A stretch of 50,497 nt of DNA from an uncultured Prevotella sp. (GCF_946407605.1 NZ_CAMJOS010000026.1:1-50497); one strand, 5' to 3'; positions 23,738 through 32,403 are shown, counted from the stretch's first letter. Notes: generated by a model not told the origin, from the letters alone. Program-made: numbers and translations.

Positions 23738-25051
23738 TTACAAAAACGCATAGCGGCAGATGAAGAGGACTGCCAGCAGAATCGTTCCCCAGTTGATGTT
23801 GTTTCGGGCATCGCGGTCCTTCATGGTGAACGACAGCAGGTGGATGAGCACATAAGAGATGACACCCATGAGAATACCGTCGGAAATACTGTAGGTGAGT
23901 GGCATGAGCACGATGCACACGAAGCAGGGAATGGCTGTCACATAGTCGGAGAAGTCAACCTTACGGATGTCGTACATCATCATGACGCCTACCAGCACAA
24001 GTGCCGATGCAGTGGCCTCACCAGGGATGGCAAGGAACAGCGGGGCAAAGAGCAGGGCAACGGCAAAGCAGAGGGCTGTGATGAGGCTGGTAAGACCAGA
24101 GCGGCCACCGGCATTCACACCCGATGCACTCTCTACATAGGTGGTAACGGTAGAAGTACCCAGCATGGCACCCACCGTTGTACCTACGGCATCAGCCATA
24201 AAGGCCTTGTTGAGGTTCTTCACGTTGCCGTCGTCATCTACCATGCCGGCACGGTTGGACACACCAATGAGCGTGCCGATGGTGTCGAACATATCGATGA
24301 ACAGAAAGGTGAGCACCACGATAATCATATCTACTGTGAAGATGTTATGCCACTCGAACTGCCAGAGGATGGGCTCGATGGAGGGAGGCGTGGACAGAAT
24401 GCCGTTGTAGTGGGTAACGCCCAAGGGGATGCCCACAAGGGTAGTCACCAAAATGCCGATAAGCAGTGAACCCGTGACGTTCTTGACCAACAAAGCAGCG
24501 GTGATCAGAATACCGAAGATGCCCAGCAGCACAGCAGGGTCGTGCAGGTCGCCCATCGTGACGAAGGTGGCGTCAGAGGAACCTACGATACCAGCACTCT
24601 TCAGACCAACAAAGGCGATGAAGAGTCCGATGCCCGGGCTGATGGCACGTCGCAACACCAGTGGGATGGCATTGACGATGTAGCTGCGCAGACCCGTGAT
24701 GGTGAGCAGAATGAAGATAATACCCTCGATGAACACGGCTGTCAGCGCAAACTGCCAGGAATAGCCCATCGTCAGCACCACCGTAAAGGCAAAGAAGGCG
24801 TTGAGACCCATGCCTGGAGCCAGTGCGAAAGGCAACTTGGCATAGAGTGCCATTACAATAGTACCGACAACGGCAGAGATGCAAGTGGTGGTAAAAACAG
24901 CACCTTTGTCCATGCCGGTGTTAGAGAGAATGTCGGGGTTCACGGCCAGAATATAGGCCATCGTCAGAAACGTTGTGATGCCGCCTATGACTTCCTTGCG
25001 GATGGTCATTGTAGCAGCATCAAATCCAAGAAAAACTAATAATTTTTCCAT
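23738..25051 (-). CDS. Purine (guanine/hypoxanthine-type) permease, AzgA-like NCS2 family
   Basis: This is a 437-aa inner-membrane transporter with many hydrophobic helices. N-terminal TIRKEVIGGITTFLTMAYIL, PGMGLNAFFAFTVV and the later VGTTVGAMLGTSTVTTYVES motif are characteristic of AzgA/PbuG-type permeases. The start at 25051 (MEKLLVFLGF) is chosen because the extension to 25147 would contain the promoter. It probably imports adenine, guanine or hypoxanthine by proton symport. It forms an operon with the outer-membrane protein downstream and sits tail to tail with uraA. Confidence 0.86.
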   Translation of the reverse strand: MEKLLVFLGFDAATMTIRKEVIGGITTFLTMAYILAVNPDILSNTGMDKGAVFTTTCISAVVGTIVMALYAKLPFALAPGMGLNAFFAFTVVLTMGYSWQFALTAVFIEGIIFILLTITGLRSYIVNAIPLVLRRAISPGIGLFIAFVGLKSAGIVGSSDATFVTMGDLHDPAVLLGIFGILITAALLVKNVTGSLLIGILVTTLVGIPLGVTHYNGILSTPPSIEPILWQFEWHNIFTVDMIIVVLTFLFIDMFDTIGTLIGVSNRAGMVDDDGNVKNLNKAFMADAVGTTVGAMLGTSTVTTYVESASGVNAGGRSGLTSLITALCFAVALLFAPLFLAIPGEATASALVLVGVMMMYDIRKVDFSDYVTAIPCFVCIVLMPLTYSISDGILMGVISYVLIHLLSFTMKDRDARNNINWGTILLAVLFICRYAFL

Positions 25052-25116
25052 CTTGTTTTTTGTATGTAAGCGATATTTATTATCAGCAGAATGTTTTTCC
25101 TTTGTCAAATTTCCTG

Positions 25117-25148
25117 CAAAGGTAGTCATTCTTATTGAACTGACCAAA
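25117..25148 (-). promoter_or_regulatory. Promoter of the purine permease operon
   Basis: Minus-strand TTTG (25148-25145), 20 bp, TACCTTTG (25124-25117). The leader is about 60 nt; I saw no purine-riboswitch-like fold in it. Confidence 0.85.
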
Positions 25149-25170
25149 TCATTGCACTAAAACCTTTACA

Positions 25171-25205
25171 GAAAAATTAAGGGTCAGAGAATGACTCTCT
25201 GACCC
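25171..25205 (-). terminator. Terminator of the lipoprotein gene
   Basis: GGGTCAGAG and CTCTGACCC pair perfectly across a 7-nt loop. On the minus strand the stem is followed by TTAATTTTT. It lies 31 bp after the stop at 25236. Confidence 0.8.
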
Positions 25206-25235
25206 CCTGATTATTTGTTTGTTTTGTGATTCTTC

Positions 25236-26777
25236 TTAGTTCAGGCGCACCATCACCGAAACAACCTGTCCAGCAGTCTTCTCGCCTTCCAACAGTACGC
25301 TTACCTTACCTTTGTTTGTGCCTTCCACATCGGCTCGGAAGCTCAGTTTGCGTCCGTCGAGCAGCATGCAGGTACCCAGCAGCGACTGGCTGGCGCCAGC
25401 GTAGCTCATCCTCAGCGAGCTCAGCACCATCTGGTTCAGATACGGTTGTATGTTGCTGGCCCAAGACAGAGGAATTTCCTCAGCCTCGTCTTTCGACAGG
25501 TCGCAGCGCCAGTACGACTGTGGCAGTGTACCACTATTCGTCTCAACCACATAGGTCACGCCGTCGAAATATTCTGTGGCGTCCTTGGGATAGTGGGCAG
25601 GCAAGGGGCGCTCTGTTAGCGTACGTTTCTTCGGGTCGAAGGTGTAGATGCTGTTATTGCTGCCATAGACCGTGCTGTTGGATAGCCACGACATTGTAGT
25701 ACCCTTGAAAACGGGGAAGTTCAGACCTGTTTTATCCCTGCCTAAGAACGACACCTCGCCGTCTGTCTCTGCTATCAGTTCGTCGGCGGAAGCCTCTCCG
25801 TTTGCAACCTTCACCTTATAGAATGATGTCTTGAGAACCTGATTCATACCTTGCTTCTTGTGGGCGATACGACTTATATACAGTTCGCCTCCCACGCTTG
25901 CCATTGTTCCTCCTTCATAAATGGTATAGTTGTCATAATCAGTTCCCTCTTTCAAGTTTATGGGCAGCACCTGATAGGTGTTGGGCATGATGATATAAGG
26001 CTCCCAGAGGTTCTGGCTGTACATTAGCTCTGTGCCGATGTAGCCTTCGTTTGTCGGCATCACGTAGTGGGCATAGATGCTCGTGGGCGATACCGTCACC
26101 ACATCCATCGTGTTACCTTTGTCCTTCAGTTGGAAGATGATGTTCTGTGCGCCTGTCGACAGGATGCCATCGCCGTAAGGCTCAATGCTGCCATAGAGGT
26201 ACTGTGCACGTGATTTCAAGGTCATGTTGCTGCCTGGACAGCCCTGCCCGAATGTCCACTCAAACAATGCTCCGTCGCTGGTGCGCACCAGATAGTTATA
26301 CGTGCCCTCCCAGTCAATCAGCAGCTTCTTGATAGCATCGCGGATGGCTTGGTCCTTCACCTCGTTCAGTGTTGGGCACGCATATTTACAGTCCTTTAAC
26401 CACAGCCATTTGTCGCCAATAGGGAGCACATCCTCAATGTCGAGCCTCATGCGGGTCTGGATGACCTCAGCCGTCTCGCTGTCACCGCTCTTCACCTCAA
26501 TGGTGTAGGTCACCTCCTCCAGCACGCCATTGTCGTTCATCTTGTAGAGCATCGATGCCACCTGGGCGTCTACATCACCCTCTCCACGCGACATGGCCAC
26601 GTCGCTACTGGTCAGTGCCAGCATCTTGGCACCTGCGATGTTTGCCTTCTTAAACTTCAGGCCGCTCACACTCTTGCTGCCTCCGTCTCCGTCGCCATCA
26701 TCACCGCACGCTGTTGTCACACATGCCAGGGTCACCATCGCAAGGCTCACCATCATTAATCTGTAAATTGTCTTCAT
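25236..26777 (-). CDS. Lipoprotein of unknown function
   Basis: This 513-aa protein has a lipoprotein signal ending at Cys24 (VTTACGDDGDGDGG). The acidic run after the cysteine resembles the export signal that sends Bacteroidota lipoproteins to the cell surface. The remaining sequence has spaced beta-type segments with W, Y and G (LFEWTFGQG, LSWLSNST-like) that could form a propeller, but I do not recognise a family. It has its own promoter at 26804-26835 and a terminator downstream, so it is probably monocistronic. The function is unknown. Confidence 0.65.
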   Translation of the reverse strand: MKTIYRLMMVSLAMVTLACVTTACGDDGDGDGGSKSVSGLKFKKANIAGAKMLALTSSDVAMSRGEGDVDAQVASMLYKMNDNGVLEEVTYTIEVKSGDSETAEVIQTRMRLDIEDVLPIGDKWLWLKDCKYACPTLNEVKDQAIRDAIKKLLIDWEGTYNYLVRTSDGALFEWTFGQGCPGSNMTLKSRAQYLYGSIEPYGDGILSTGAQNIIFQLKDKGNTMDVVTVSPTSIYAHYVMPTNEGYIGTELMYSQNLWEPYIIMPNTYQVLPINLKEGTDYDNYTIYEGGTMASVGGELYISRIAHKKQGMNQVLKTSFYKVKVANGEASADELIAETDGEVSFLGRDKTGLNFPVFKGTTMSWLSNSTVYGSNNSIYTFDPKKRTLTERPLPAHYPKDATEYFDGVTYVVETNSGTLPQSYWRCDLSKDEAEEIPLSWASNIQPYLNQMVLSSLRMSYAGASQSLLGTCMLLDGRKLSFRADVEGTNKGKVSVLLEGEKTAGQVVSVMVRLN

Positions 26778-26803
26778 ATTGTTCTAAGTTGTTATTGACG
26801 CAG

Positions 26804-26835
26804 CAAAGATAGGAAATATCATTTATATTTCCAAA
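26804..26835 (-). promoter_or_regulatory. Promoter of the 25236-26777 lipoprotein gene
   Basis: Minus-strand TTTG (26835-26832), 20 bp, TATCTTTG (26811-26804), about 26 nt before the ATG. Confidence 0.85.
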
Positions 26836-26874
26836 TAAATCGGCAATTATTTCATAAAAGACTTGCTTTGATTT

Positions 26875-27002
26875 AAGGAGATGCCTTCCATCAAAGAAAG
26901 GAATGATTCCTTTGAGTGAAAGGAACCATTCCTATAGGGGTAAAGAGCCAATCTCTTTAAGTGAAAGAGCCTATCTCCTTGAATGAAAGAAGATATCTCT
27001 TA
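26875..27002. repeat. Array D: six 22-bp units of inverted 6-bp arms with changing arm sequence
   Basis: Left arms start at 26875, 26897, 26919, 26942, 26964 and 26986. Units are built as arm 6, loop 5, arm 6, spacer 5, with one 6-bp spacer. AAAGGA pairs with TCCTTT around ATGAT, and AAAGAG pairs with CTCTTT around CCAAT. Other units carry one or two mismatches. The last unit overlaps the stop codon of the GH30 gene. A weaker AAAG/CTTT pair with a 5-nt loop precedes it at 26857. Confidence 0.85.
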
Positions 27003-28517
27003 TTTTATGAATACTTTTCTGGACCTTCCGTTGGCGCTACGCTCTATGCAGAGGCCTCGTGGATTTTCGAGACGACGGCCTTGCAGGTCGTAGTAGGTCT
27101 TGGGCAGGTTGACATCGTTATGGAGCTTGAGGGGCTCGATGGCGGCAGCACCACGATCAATGGTGAGAATGTAGGTGTTGAGGCTGCGAGCGGGCATAGG
27201 AACAATAACGGTGTCAGTAGGATGGTCGAGGGTGATGGGAATCTCCTGACAGAGGCTGTCTTTCTCGTTGCCCGTAGACTTCATGTGGATACCTCCGTTG
27301 ACCTTGACAGGCAGGATGAGCTTCAGGTCGTGGGCGTTTTTGGTGGTGTCGATAGCCATCACAATGATTGAGTCGCCTTTGATATAAGCTGAATACTCAG
27401 CACCAGCACCCTCACCCGAGGTCTTGTCACGATTGGTGGCAAGGCGGGTAGAGCCAGTGACGTTTCTTGAGAAGTGGCTGAGCACATAGGCACGGGGCAG
27501 CAGCTTGTTCTTGGTATTCTTCATGTCGCCTACGTTGTACTTGGTCTCGCCAGTGCCTACGAAGGCCCAGTGGGCACGCATATACCAGTAGATATAGCCT
27601 GTACAGCCGGCCAGCATGCACTCGTTGAGCTCTTCGGCAAAGATGAGCTGCTCGTGCCAGTTGGGCAGGTGGTCGATGTTATCGGTGCATGAGTGTTCTG
27701 TCATCCACACTTCCTTGCCGTACTTGGTGGCCAAGACAGCCGACTTCTTCATGTACTCGAGGGGTGCGTGACCATAGAGGTGACCAGCCACAATGTCGAT
27801 GTGCTTGCGGCAGGTGGTGTCGTTCATCAAGGGGTCAGTATAGTTCTGGGTGAAGCCGAGACTCTCGCCGCTGATGAGCTTGACGCCGTTGTAGGTCTCG
27901 CGGTCGAGCATGTGGGCATTCTCCTTCACCAGCTTGACCAAGTCTGCAGGGTCGTAGAGACAGCCAGAGTAGTCGACCCACCAGTCGGGCTCGTTCTGAA
28001 TAGAGACAGCATCGACCTCTACACCTTTTTTCTTCATGTACGCCAGATAGTCGTTGAGCCAGGGGAAAAACTTGGGATAGCAGTCTAAGCGCAGCTTGCC
28101 CCTCTGTTTGCCCTGAGAATCGCTGTTACCACCCTGGGCAGTGCCGTTGGTCTTGAAATCACCTGGGGGTGACCAAGGGGTACCGAAGACGATGCCGCCA
28201 AATTTCTTGACAATCTTGGCTGAGGGTACGCCGCCCTGCCAGTTATAGGTGTTTCCCCAACTTGAACCATCGTCGCCAGTGTGGCTGGGTGAAATCTCAG
28301 CTCGCATGATGTTCAGACAGATCTTGTACTGTGGGTCGTAGAGCAACTTTACGGGAGCAGTTTCGGTGCCGTAGGGTTTCATGGCACCATCGCAGCACGC
28401 AGCTCCGAAGCCTGTAACGTGCTGCTTGGCCTCGTCTTTAATGATGAGCGGAATGACGGCAGCCTGAATGGATGAGGCAGCTGCCAGCGCTACGAGTGTA
28501 GTAAAAACTTTTTTCAT
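27000..28517 (-). CDS. Glycoside hydrolase family 30 enzyme (xylanase/glucosylceramidase-like)
   Basis: This 505-aa exported enzyme has a signal peptide of about 19 residues (ends SIQA). The TIM-barrel carries the GH30 acid/base in SIQNEPDWW (Glu176) and the nucleophile in VWMTEHS (Glu274), with GFGAACCDGA near the start. A beta-sandwich side domain follows. The C-terminus (YDLQGRRLENPRG, ending RKVFIK) resembles the QGRRL tails of the surface proteins and may be a secretion signal. The likely substrate is a plant glycan such as glucuronoxylan; the subfamily is not determined. It is 45 bp after miaA and probably shares its transcript. Confidence 0.86.
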   Translation of the reverse strand: MKKVFTTLVALAAASSIQAAVIPLIIKDEAKQHVTGFGAACCDGAMKPYGTETAPVKLLYDPQYKICLNIMRAEISPSHTGDDGSSWGNTYNWQGGVPSAKIVKKFGGIVFGTPWSPPGDFKTNGTAQGGNSDSQGKQRGKLRLDCYPKFFPWLNDYLAYMKKKGVEVDAVSIQNEPDWWVDYSGCLYDPADLVKLVKENAHMLDRETYNGVKLISGESLGFTQNYTDPLMNDTTCRKHIDIVAGHLYGHAPLEYMKKSAVLATKYGKEVWMTEHSCTDNIDHLPNWHEQLIFAEELNECMLAGCTGYIYWYMRAHWAFVGTGETKYNVGDMKNTKNKLLPRAYVLSHFSRNVTGSTRLATNRDKTSGEGAGAEYSAYIKGDSIIVMAIDTTKNAHDLKLILPVKVNGGIHMKSTGNEKDSLCQEIPITLDHPTDTVIVPMPARSLNTYILTIDRGAAAIEPLKLHNDVNLPKTYYDLQGRRLENPRGLCIERSANGRSRKVFIK

Positions 28518-28562
28518 TGTGTAGGTGAATTAAATGAGTTATAAATAAATGTTCATTGTCTG

Positions 28563-29501
28563 CTATATGTTAGTCAACTGGCGTATCTGCGCCACTTTCT
28601 GCTGCATGGGCAGTGTGGCATCAATCCAGTGAATGGTAAATCCTCGCCGCTCCATGCCTCGAAACCAGGTCATCTGGCGCTTGGCAAACTGATGGATGGC
28701 GATTTCGAGCTGACGAAACATCTCGTCGTAGGTGAGACGTCCGATGACATACTCCGTGAGGTACTTATACTCCAGGCCGTAGTAGATGAGGTCGTCGGCA
28801 GGAATGCCTTCGGCCAGCAGTCCTCGCACCTCGTCAATCATTCCTTCGTCCAAGCGGGCCTTGAGGCGACGGGTAATCTTCTCGCGACGGAGGTCGCGAT
28901 CAATATCGATGCCGATGATGACGTAGGGCGTCTGTTTCATGTTAAAGGCTTCATGCTTCATGTCGCCCTGTTGCCCTAACTCAATCTCTATGGCGCGGAT
29001 AGCCCGTTGAGCAGTATCTACATCGGTGGTGTTGTGCATGTTGGAGCCGTTTTGGCGCTTCAGTTCCTTGAGCATCACCGTGAGTTCCTCGAGTGACTTG
29101 CCCTCCAACGAGGCGCGAAGTTCGGGGTTCTGGGGCACTGGCGAGAGCTGGTAGCCCTTCAGCACTGCCTCGATATATAGGCCTGTGCCGCCACAAAGTA
29201 TAGGCTGTCGCCCTCGTGCCATGATGTCGTCGTAGGCCTTCTGGAAGTCCTGCTGGTACTGGAACAGGTTGTACTTCGTCCCCGGCTCACAGATATCAAT
29301 CAGATGATAAGGGATTCTTTCCCCTTTCCTCTTTCCACTTTCCACTTTATAATCACTCAGATCCTTGCCCGTTCCGATATCCATGCGGCGATACACCTGA
29401 CGGGAGTCGGCAGAGATTATCTCTCCGCCAATCTCAGCTGCCAGATGGGCTGCGAGGGGCGTCTTGCCCGAGGCTGTGGGACCTAATATCGTGATTAGCA
29501 T
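28563..29501 (-). CDS. miaA: tRNA dimethylallyltransferase
   Basis: This 312-aa enzyme transfers a dimethylallyl group to A37 of tRNAs reading U-starting codons. The P-loop is GPTASGKT (residues 7-14), followed by ISADSRQVYRRMDIGTGK and later LCGGTGLYIEAVL. The C-terminal part has YGLEYKYLTEY and IHQFAKRQMTWFRG, all standard for MiaA. Two heptanucleotide arrays lie inside the gene. One encodes ESGKRKGER near residues 53-61 and the other MKHEAFNMK near residues 181-189; both look like inserts in variable loops. It starts 9 bp after the upstream lipoprotein gene, so they form an operon. Confidence 0.93.
   Translation of the reverse strand: MLITILGPTASGKTPLAAHLAAEIGGEIISADSRQVYRRMDIGTGKDLSDYKVESGKRKGERIPYHLIDICEPGTKYNLFQYQQDFQKAYDDIMARGRQPILCGGTGLYIEAVLKGYQLSPVPQNPELRASLEGKSLEELTVMLKELKRQNGSNMHNTTDVDTAQRAIRAIEIELGQQGDMKHEAFNMKQTPYVIIGIDIDRDLRREKITRRLKARLDEGMIDEVRGLLAEGIPADDLIYYGLEYKYLTEYVIGRLTYDEMFRQLEIAIHQFAKRQMTWFRGMERRGFTIHWIDATLPMQQKVAQIRQLTNI
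28934..28961 (-). repeat. Heptanucleotide array inside miaA (GCTTCAT type)
   Basis: Read on the plus strand, the 7-mers are GTTTCAT, GTTAAAG, GCTTCAT, GCTTCAT. The minus strand encodes MKHEAFNMK. Confidence 0.75.
29317..29344 (-). repeat. Heptanucleotide array inside miaA (CTTTCCA type)
   Basis: Plus-strand 7-mers are CTTTCCC, CTTTCCT, CTTTCCA, CTTTCCA. The minus strand encodes the charged ESGKRKGER. A related array lies in the kinase-RapZ gene at 40881-40915. Confidence 0.88.
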
Positions 29502-29510
29502 CTTATGTCT

Positions 29511-30992
29511 TTATTCGTTGATGTCCTTAAACCAAACGTTGATTTCCTTGCCTTCGGGCACTTGGCTGAGGTATTCCTGCGCCTCTTCCTCGGAGATTTC
29601 CTTGCCATCGAGCTCAGCGCCGTCAATTTTACCCTCTACCTTCAGCATGTTGAACTTCCAGATGCGTTTGCCGTTTTTGTAGGCGTAGATTTCTTGATAC
29701 CAAGAGGGACCACCAGCAGGACCGCCAATCAGGAGGTAATACACACCATCCTTTTCACTACAGTTGGCGCGGAACTTTGGCGTCTCGATGGCCACCAGTT
29801 CGAACTGGTCGTTGTCGCGAATGAAGAAGGCGCCATTCTCGTCATCCTTGTCACGCAGCCATATCCACTCGTTCTCGTAGTCAATATAGCAGTGGGCCCA
29901 CTTGGTGAACGTCACACTGGCGTCGGAACCCTCGGCGTCGTGGTATATCTTCTCCATCTTAGCGATGTCGCTCTTCCACACAGGCGTCTCCTCGTCGACC
30001 AGACAGTGGTAGGTCTCGTAGTTCAGACGGGTGAGCTGGCCTTCGCGGACATAGAACATTCCCACAGCCACACTCTCAGGGGCATAGCGGCGATAGCAGA
30101 GCTCGAGGCCCTTGGGACCCTCGAAAGCGGCAGCCACAAAGCAGCCCACATACTCGCCATCGTCATCGGCATTCCACGTGCAACCCCATTGCGGGTCGTA
30201 ATAGCCAATGTTCTCGTTGGCATAAACCTCGTCGCCCTTGATGAGCACGTCGAGAGCCAGCGAGAATTTGCGGTCGGGGTCGTACTCGTCCTTGGGGGCA
30301 TTCTTATACTCGCCCTTGAACTGTAGCTTGCCCCAGATATAATCCTTGCCAATGCGGCAGGTCTGGGCAGAGGCATCCACCTTCATGCCGTATTTCTGTT
30401 CCAACTGCTTCACAGCGGCCTGGGGCAGGGGAGTGCCAGCCTGACTGTCGTTGATGTCGAGGCGCTGGCGCGACTGCAGATAGCTGTCGGTAACGATGAT
30501 GCTCAGGTGCTCGGTGTTGAGGTCCTTCTTGCTGTTCTCGAAGTCGAAGCGGGCGCAGAGCGAGGGAATGTCGTTGCGACCATGTATCTCGCCAATGCTG
30601 GGACGGTTGCCGTCAGGGTCTTTCAGCACCTCATCGATGAACTTCACCTTGACGGTACCTTTTTGCGTAAGCAGGTTGATGTATTCTGTCTTGTGTTGAC
30701 GGAACAAATCCTGAATGGCCCATGCCTTATGGCCCTCTTCGTACCAGTCGGCATTCTCTTCCGTGTTCTGAGGCTCATCAAGGTCAGACCAGTAGAGCAT
30801 CTGCATATACTGGGTGTCCTCTGCAGTCATGACGAACATGGGGAGGGGTGTAGCATCTGGCAACTCTGTCAGCGCGCTGTCGGCGGCGATAGAGTCGTTT
30901 TCGGCATCCTGAGACTGTTGTTTCGTGGCATTGCCACAGGCCATCATCGTTGTCAGCACTACGGCTGCGAGGCCCCATAACATCTTCTTCAT
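29511..30992 (-). CDS. Lipoprotein of unknown function upstream of miaA
   Basis: The start at 30992 (MKKMLWGLAA) gives 493 aa with a lipoprotein signal ending at Cys19 (TTMMACGN). A longer frame to 31115 would cross the promoter and is rejected. The mature part begins with an acidic D/E-rich stretch. It then contains KVKFIDEVLKDPDGNRP, repeated W-rich segments (NEWIWLRDKDDENG, YENEWIW) and a C-terminal ISEEEAQEYLSQVP. I cannot assign a family. The close spacing to miaA (9 bp) shows co-transcription, but no functional link is evident. Confidence 0.65.
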   Translation of the reverse strand: MKKMLWGLAAVVLTTMMACGNATKQQSQDAENDSIAADSALTELPDATPLPMFVMTAEDTQYMQMLYWSDLDEPQNTEENADWYEEGHKAWAIQDLFRQHKTEYINLLTQKGTVKVKFIDEVLKDPDGNRPSIGEIHGRNDIPSLCARFDFENSKKDLNTEHLSIIVTDSYLQSRQRLDINDSQAGTPLPQAAVKQLEQKYGMKVDASAQTCRIGKDYIWGKLQFKGEYKNAPKDEYDPDRKFSLALDVLIKGDEVYANENIGYYDPQWGCTWNADDDGEYVGCFVAAAFEGPKGLELCYRRYAPESVAVGMFYVREGQLTRLNYETYHCLVDEETPVWKSDIAKMEKIYHDAEGSDASVTFTKWAHCYIDYENEWIWLRDKDDENGAFFIRDNDQFELVAIETPKFRANCSEKDGVYYLLIGGPAGGPSWYQEIYAYKNGKRIWKFNMLKVEGKIDGAELDGKEISEEEAQEYLSQVPEGKEINVWFKDINE

Positions 30993-31028
30993 AATCAGGT
31001 TTTTTGTTATTCGGGTTGATTTTGGTGG

Positions 31029-31060
31029 CAAAGGTACTAATAAGTGAGCGAAAAACCAAA
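31029..31060 (-). promoter_or_regulatory. Promoter of the lipoprotein-miaA-GH30 transcript
   Basis: Minus-strand TTTG (31060-31057), 20 bp, TACCTTTG (31036-31029), about 36 nt before the ATG at 30992. Confidence 0.85.
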
Positions 31061-31113
31061 TAAAATTGAGTTTTTTCCGAATGTGAGTACCTTTGAGCAA
31101 AGCTAAAAGACAC

Positions 31114-31145
31114 AAAAAAAAGCCACCCGATAAAAATCGAGTGGC
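31114..31145 (-). terminator. Terminator of gap
   Basis: GCCACCCGAT and ATCGAGTGGC pair with one C-A mismatch around AAAA. On the minus strand eight T follow. Confidence 0.85.
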
Positions 31146-31188
31146 ATTTATTTAATATCTGAGTGGTATTACTTCAGTTGACTTCGTC

Positions 31189-31254
31189 GACTCAAATACG
31201 CGACTCGGCAAACTGAAAGCAAACTTTCATTTGCTCTCGCTGCTTATTTGAGTT
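31189..31254 (-). repeat. Long hairpin element spanning the gap stop codon
   Basis: The outer arms are CTCAAATA (31191-31198) and TATTTGAG (31245-31252). Inside them are GCAAA/TTTGC and the perfect TGAAAG/CTTTCA around CAAA. The right outer arm is the end of gap itself (Leu-Lys-stop). It contains CGACTCGGCAA, whose reverse complement recurs at the window end (50487-50497), and it shares the CTTTCA/TGAAAG core with the elements at 6858 and 11436. Confidence 0.75.
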
Positions 31255-32269
31255 CAGCGAGGTACTTAATGGTGCGAACCATCTGAGAAGTGTAAGAGTT
31301 CTCATTGTCGTACCAAGCAACAACCTGTACGAGAGAGTTGCCGTCACCGATCTTAGAAACCATGGTCTGGTTAGCGTCGAACAGTGAACCGAACTTCATA
31401 CCGATGATGTCGCTAGAAACGAGCTTCTCCTCAGTGTAACCGAAGCTCTCGTTGGTAGCAGCCTTCATGGCAGCGTTGATACCCTCAACAGTTACCTCAC
31501 CCTTAACAACAGCGTGCAGGATAGTGGTAGAACCTGTAGGAGTTGGAACGCGCTGAGCAGCACCGATCAGCTTACCGTTCAGCTCAGGAATAACGAGACC
31601 GATAGCCTTAGCAGCACCAGTAGAGTTAGGAACGATGTTCTGAGCACCAGCACGAGCGCGCTGAACATCACCCTTGCGCTGAGGACCGTCCAGAATCATC
31701 TGGTCGCCAGTGTAAGCGTGAACAGTGGTCATGATACCGCTCTGGATGGGAGCGAAGTCGTTCAGAGCCTTGGTCATAGGAGCCAAGCAGTTGGTGGTGC
31801 AAGAAGCAGCTGAGATAACAGTGTCAGCAGGAGTCAGAGTCTTGTGGTTAACGTTGTAAACGATGGTGGGCAGATCGTTACCAGCAGGAGCAGAGATAAC
31901 AACCTTCTTAGCACCAGCGGTCAGGTGGGCAGAAGCCTTCTCCTTAGAAGTATAGAAACCTGTGCACTCCAGAACAACGTCTACGTCCAGCTTGCCCCAA
32001 GGCAGCTCAGCAGCGTTAGGAATAGCATAGATGGTGATCTTCTTGCCATCAACTACGATGAAATCCTCACCAGCCTCTACAGTGTGCTTGTTCTCACCGA
32101 ACTTGCCACAGAAACCACCCTGAGCGGTGTCATACTTCAACAGATGAGCCAGCATCTTGGGGCTGGTCAAGTCGTTGATAGCTACTACTTCATAACCTTC
32201 AGCCTCGAACATCTGACGGAAAGCGAGGCGACCGATACGGCCGAAACCGTTAATTGCTACTTTTGTCAT
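31244..32269 (-). CDS. gap: Glyceraldehyde-3-phosphate dehydrogenase, type I
   Basis: This is a 341-aa glycolytic enzyme converting glyceraldehyde-3-phosphate, phosphate and NAD to 1,3-bisphosphoglycerate. The NAD-binding start is [15 protein letters not shown] and the active-site motif [12 protein letters not shown] puts the catalytic Cys at 157. The C-terminal [13 protein letters not shown] is conserved. Length and motifs are those of the usual cytosolic tetramer subunit. It is monocistronic, with a long hairpin over its stop codon and a terminator ~100 bp downstream. Expression is probably strong, judged from its regular codon choice. Confidence 0.97.
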   Translation of the reverse strand: MTKVAINGFGRIGRLAFRQMFEAEGYEVVAINDLTSPKMLAHLLKYDTAQGGFCGKFGENKHTVEAGEDFIVVDGKKITIYAIPNAAELPWGKLDVDVVLECTGFYTSKEKASAHLTAGAKKVVISAPAGNDLPTIVYNVNHKTLTPADTVISAASCTTNCLAPMTKALNDFAPIQSGIMTTVHAYTGDQMILDGPQRKGDVQRARAGAQNIVPNSTGAAKAIGLVIPELNGKLIGAAQRVPTPTGSTTILHAVVKGEVTVEGINAAMKAATNESFGYTEEKLVSSDIIGMKFGSLFDANQTMVSKIGDGNSLVQVVAWYDNENSYTSQMVRTIKYLAELK

Positions 32270-32351
32270 TTTACTTTAATTTATTAAAAGGGTTTGTTAT
32301 AAAATTCGAGTTATTTTTGCCTTTTTGAGCATTTTTTCCTCATTTCGCGTG

Positions 32352-32359
32352 CAAAGTTA
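32352..32359 (-). promoter_or_regulatory. Candidate -7 box (TAACTTTG) of gap
   Basis: This minus-strand TAnnTTTG lies 82 nt before the ATG at 32269. No good TTTG is seen at -33. It lies 12 bp from the oppositely directed box of mscL. Confidence 0.5.
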
Positions 32360-32371
32360 CGAAAAATTTCC

Positions 32372-32379
32372 TATATTTG
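32372..32379 (+). promoter_or_regulatory. Candidate -7 box (TATATTTG) of mscL
   Basis: This plus-strand TAnnTTTG lies 140 nt before the mscL ATG and would give a long leader holding a heptanucleotide array. The -33 match is poor. Confidence 0.4.
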
Positions 32380-32403
32380 CACCCAGAATCTGTATTAATT
32401 TAA

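Noticed and set aside
28629..28979. Plus-strand frame opposite miaA
   Set aside because: It is the antisense of conserved MiaA motifs; no independent evidence.
31088..31095. Plus-strand TACCTTTG with a partial ATTG 19 bp upstream
   Set aside because: No plus-strand gene follows; the region is antisense to the gap terminator. It might start an RNA, but nothing else supports it.
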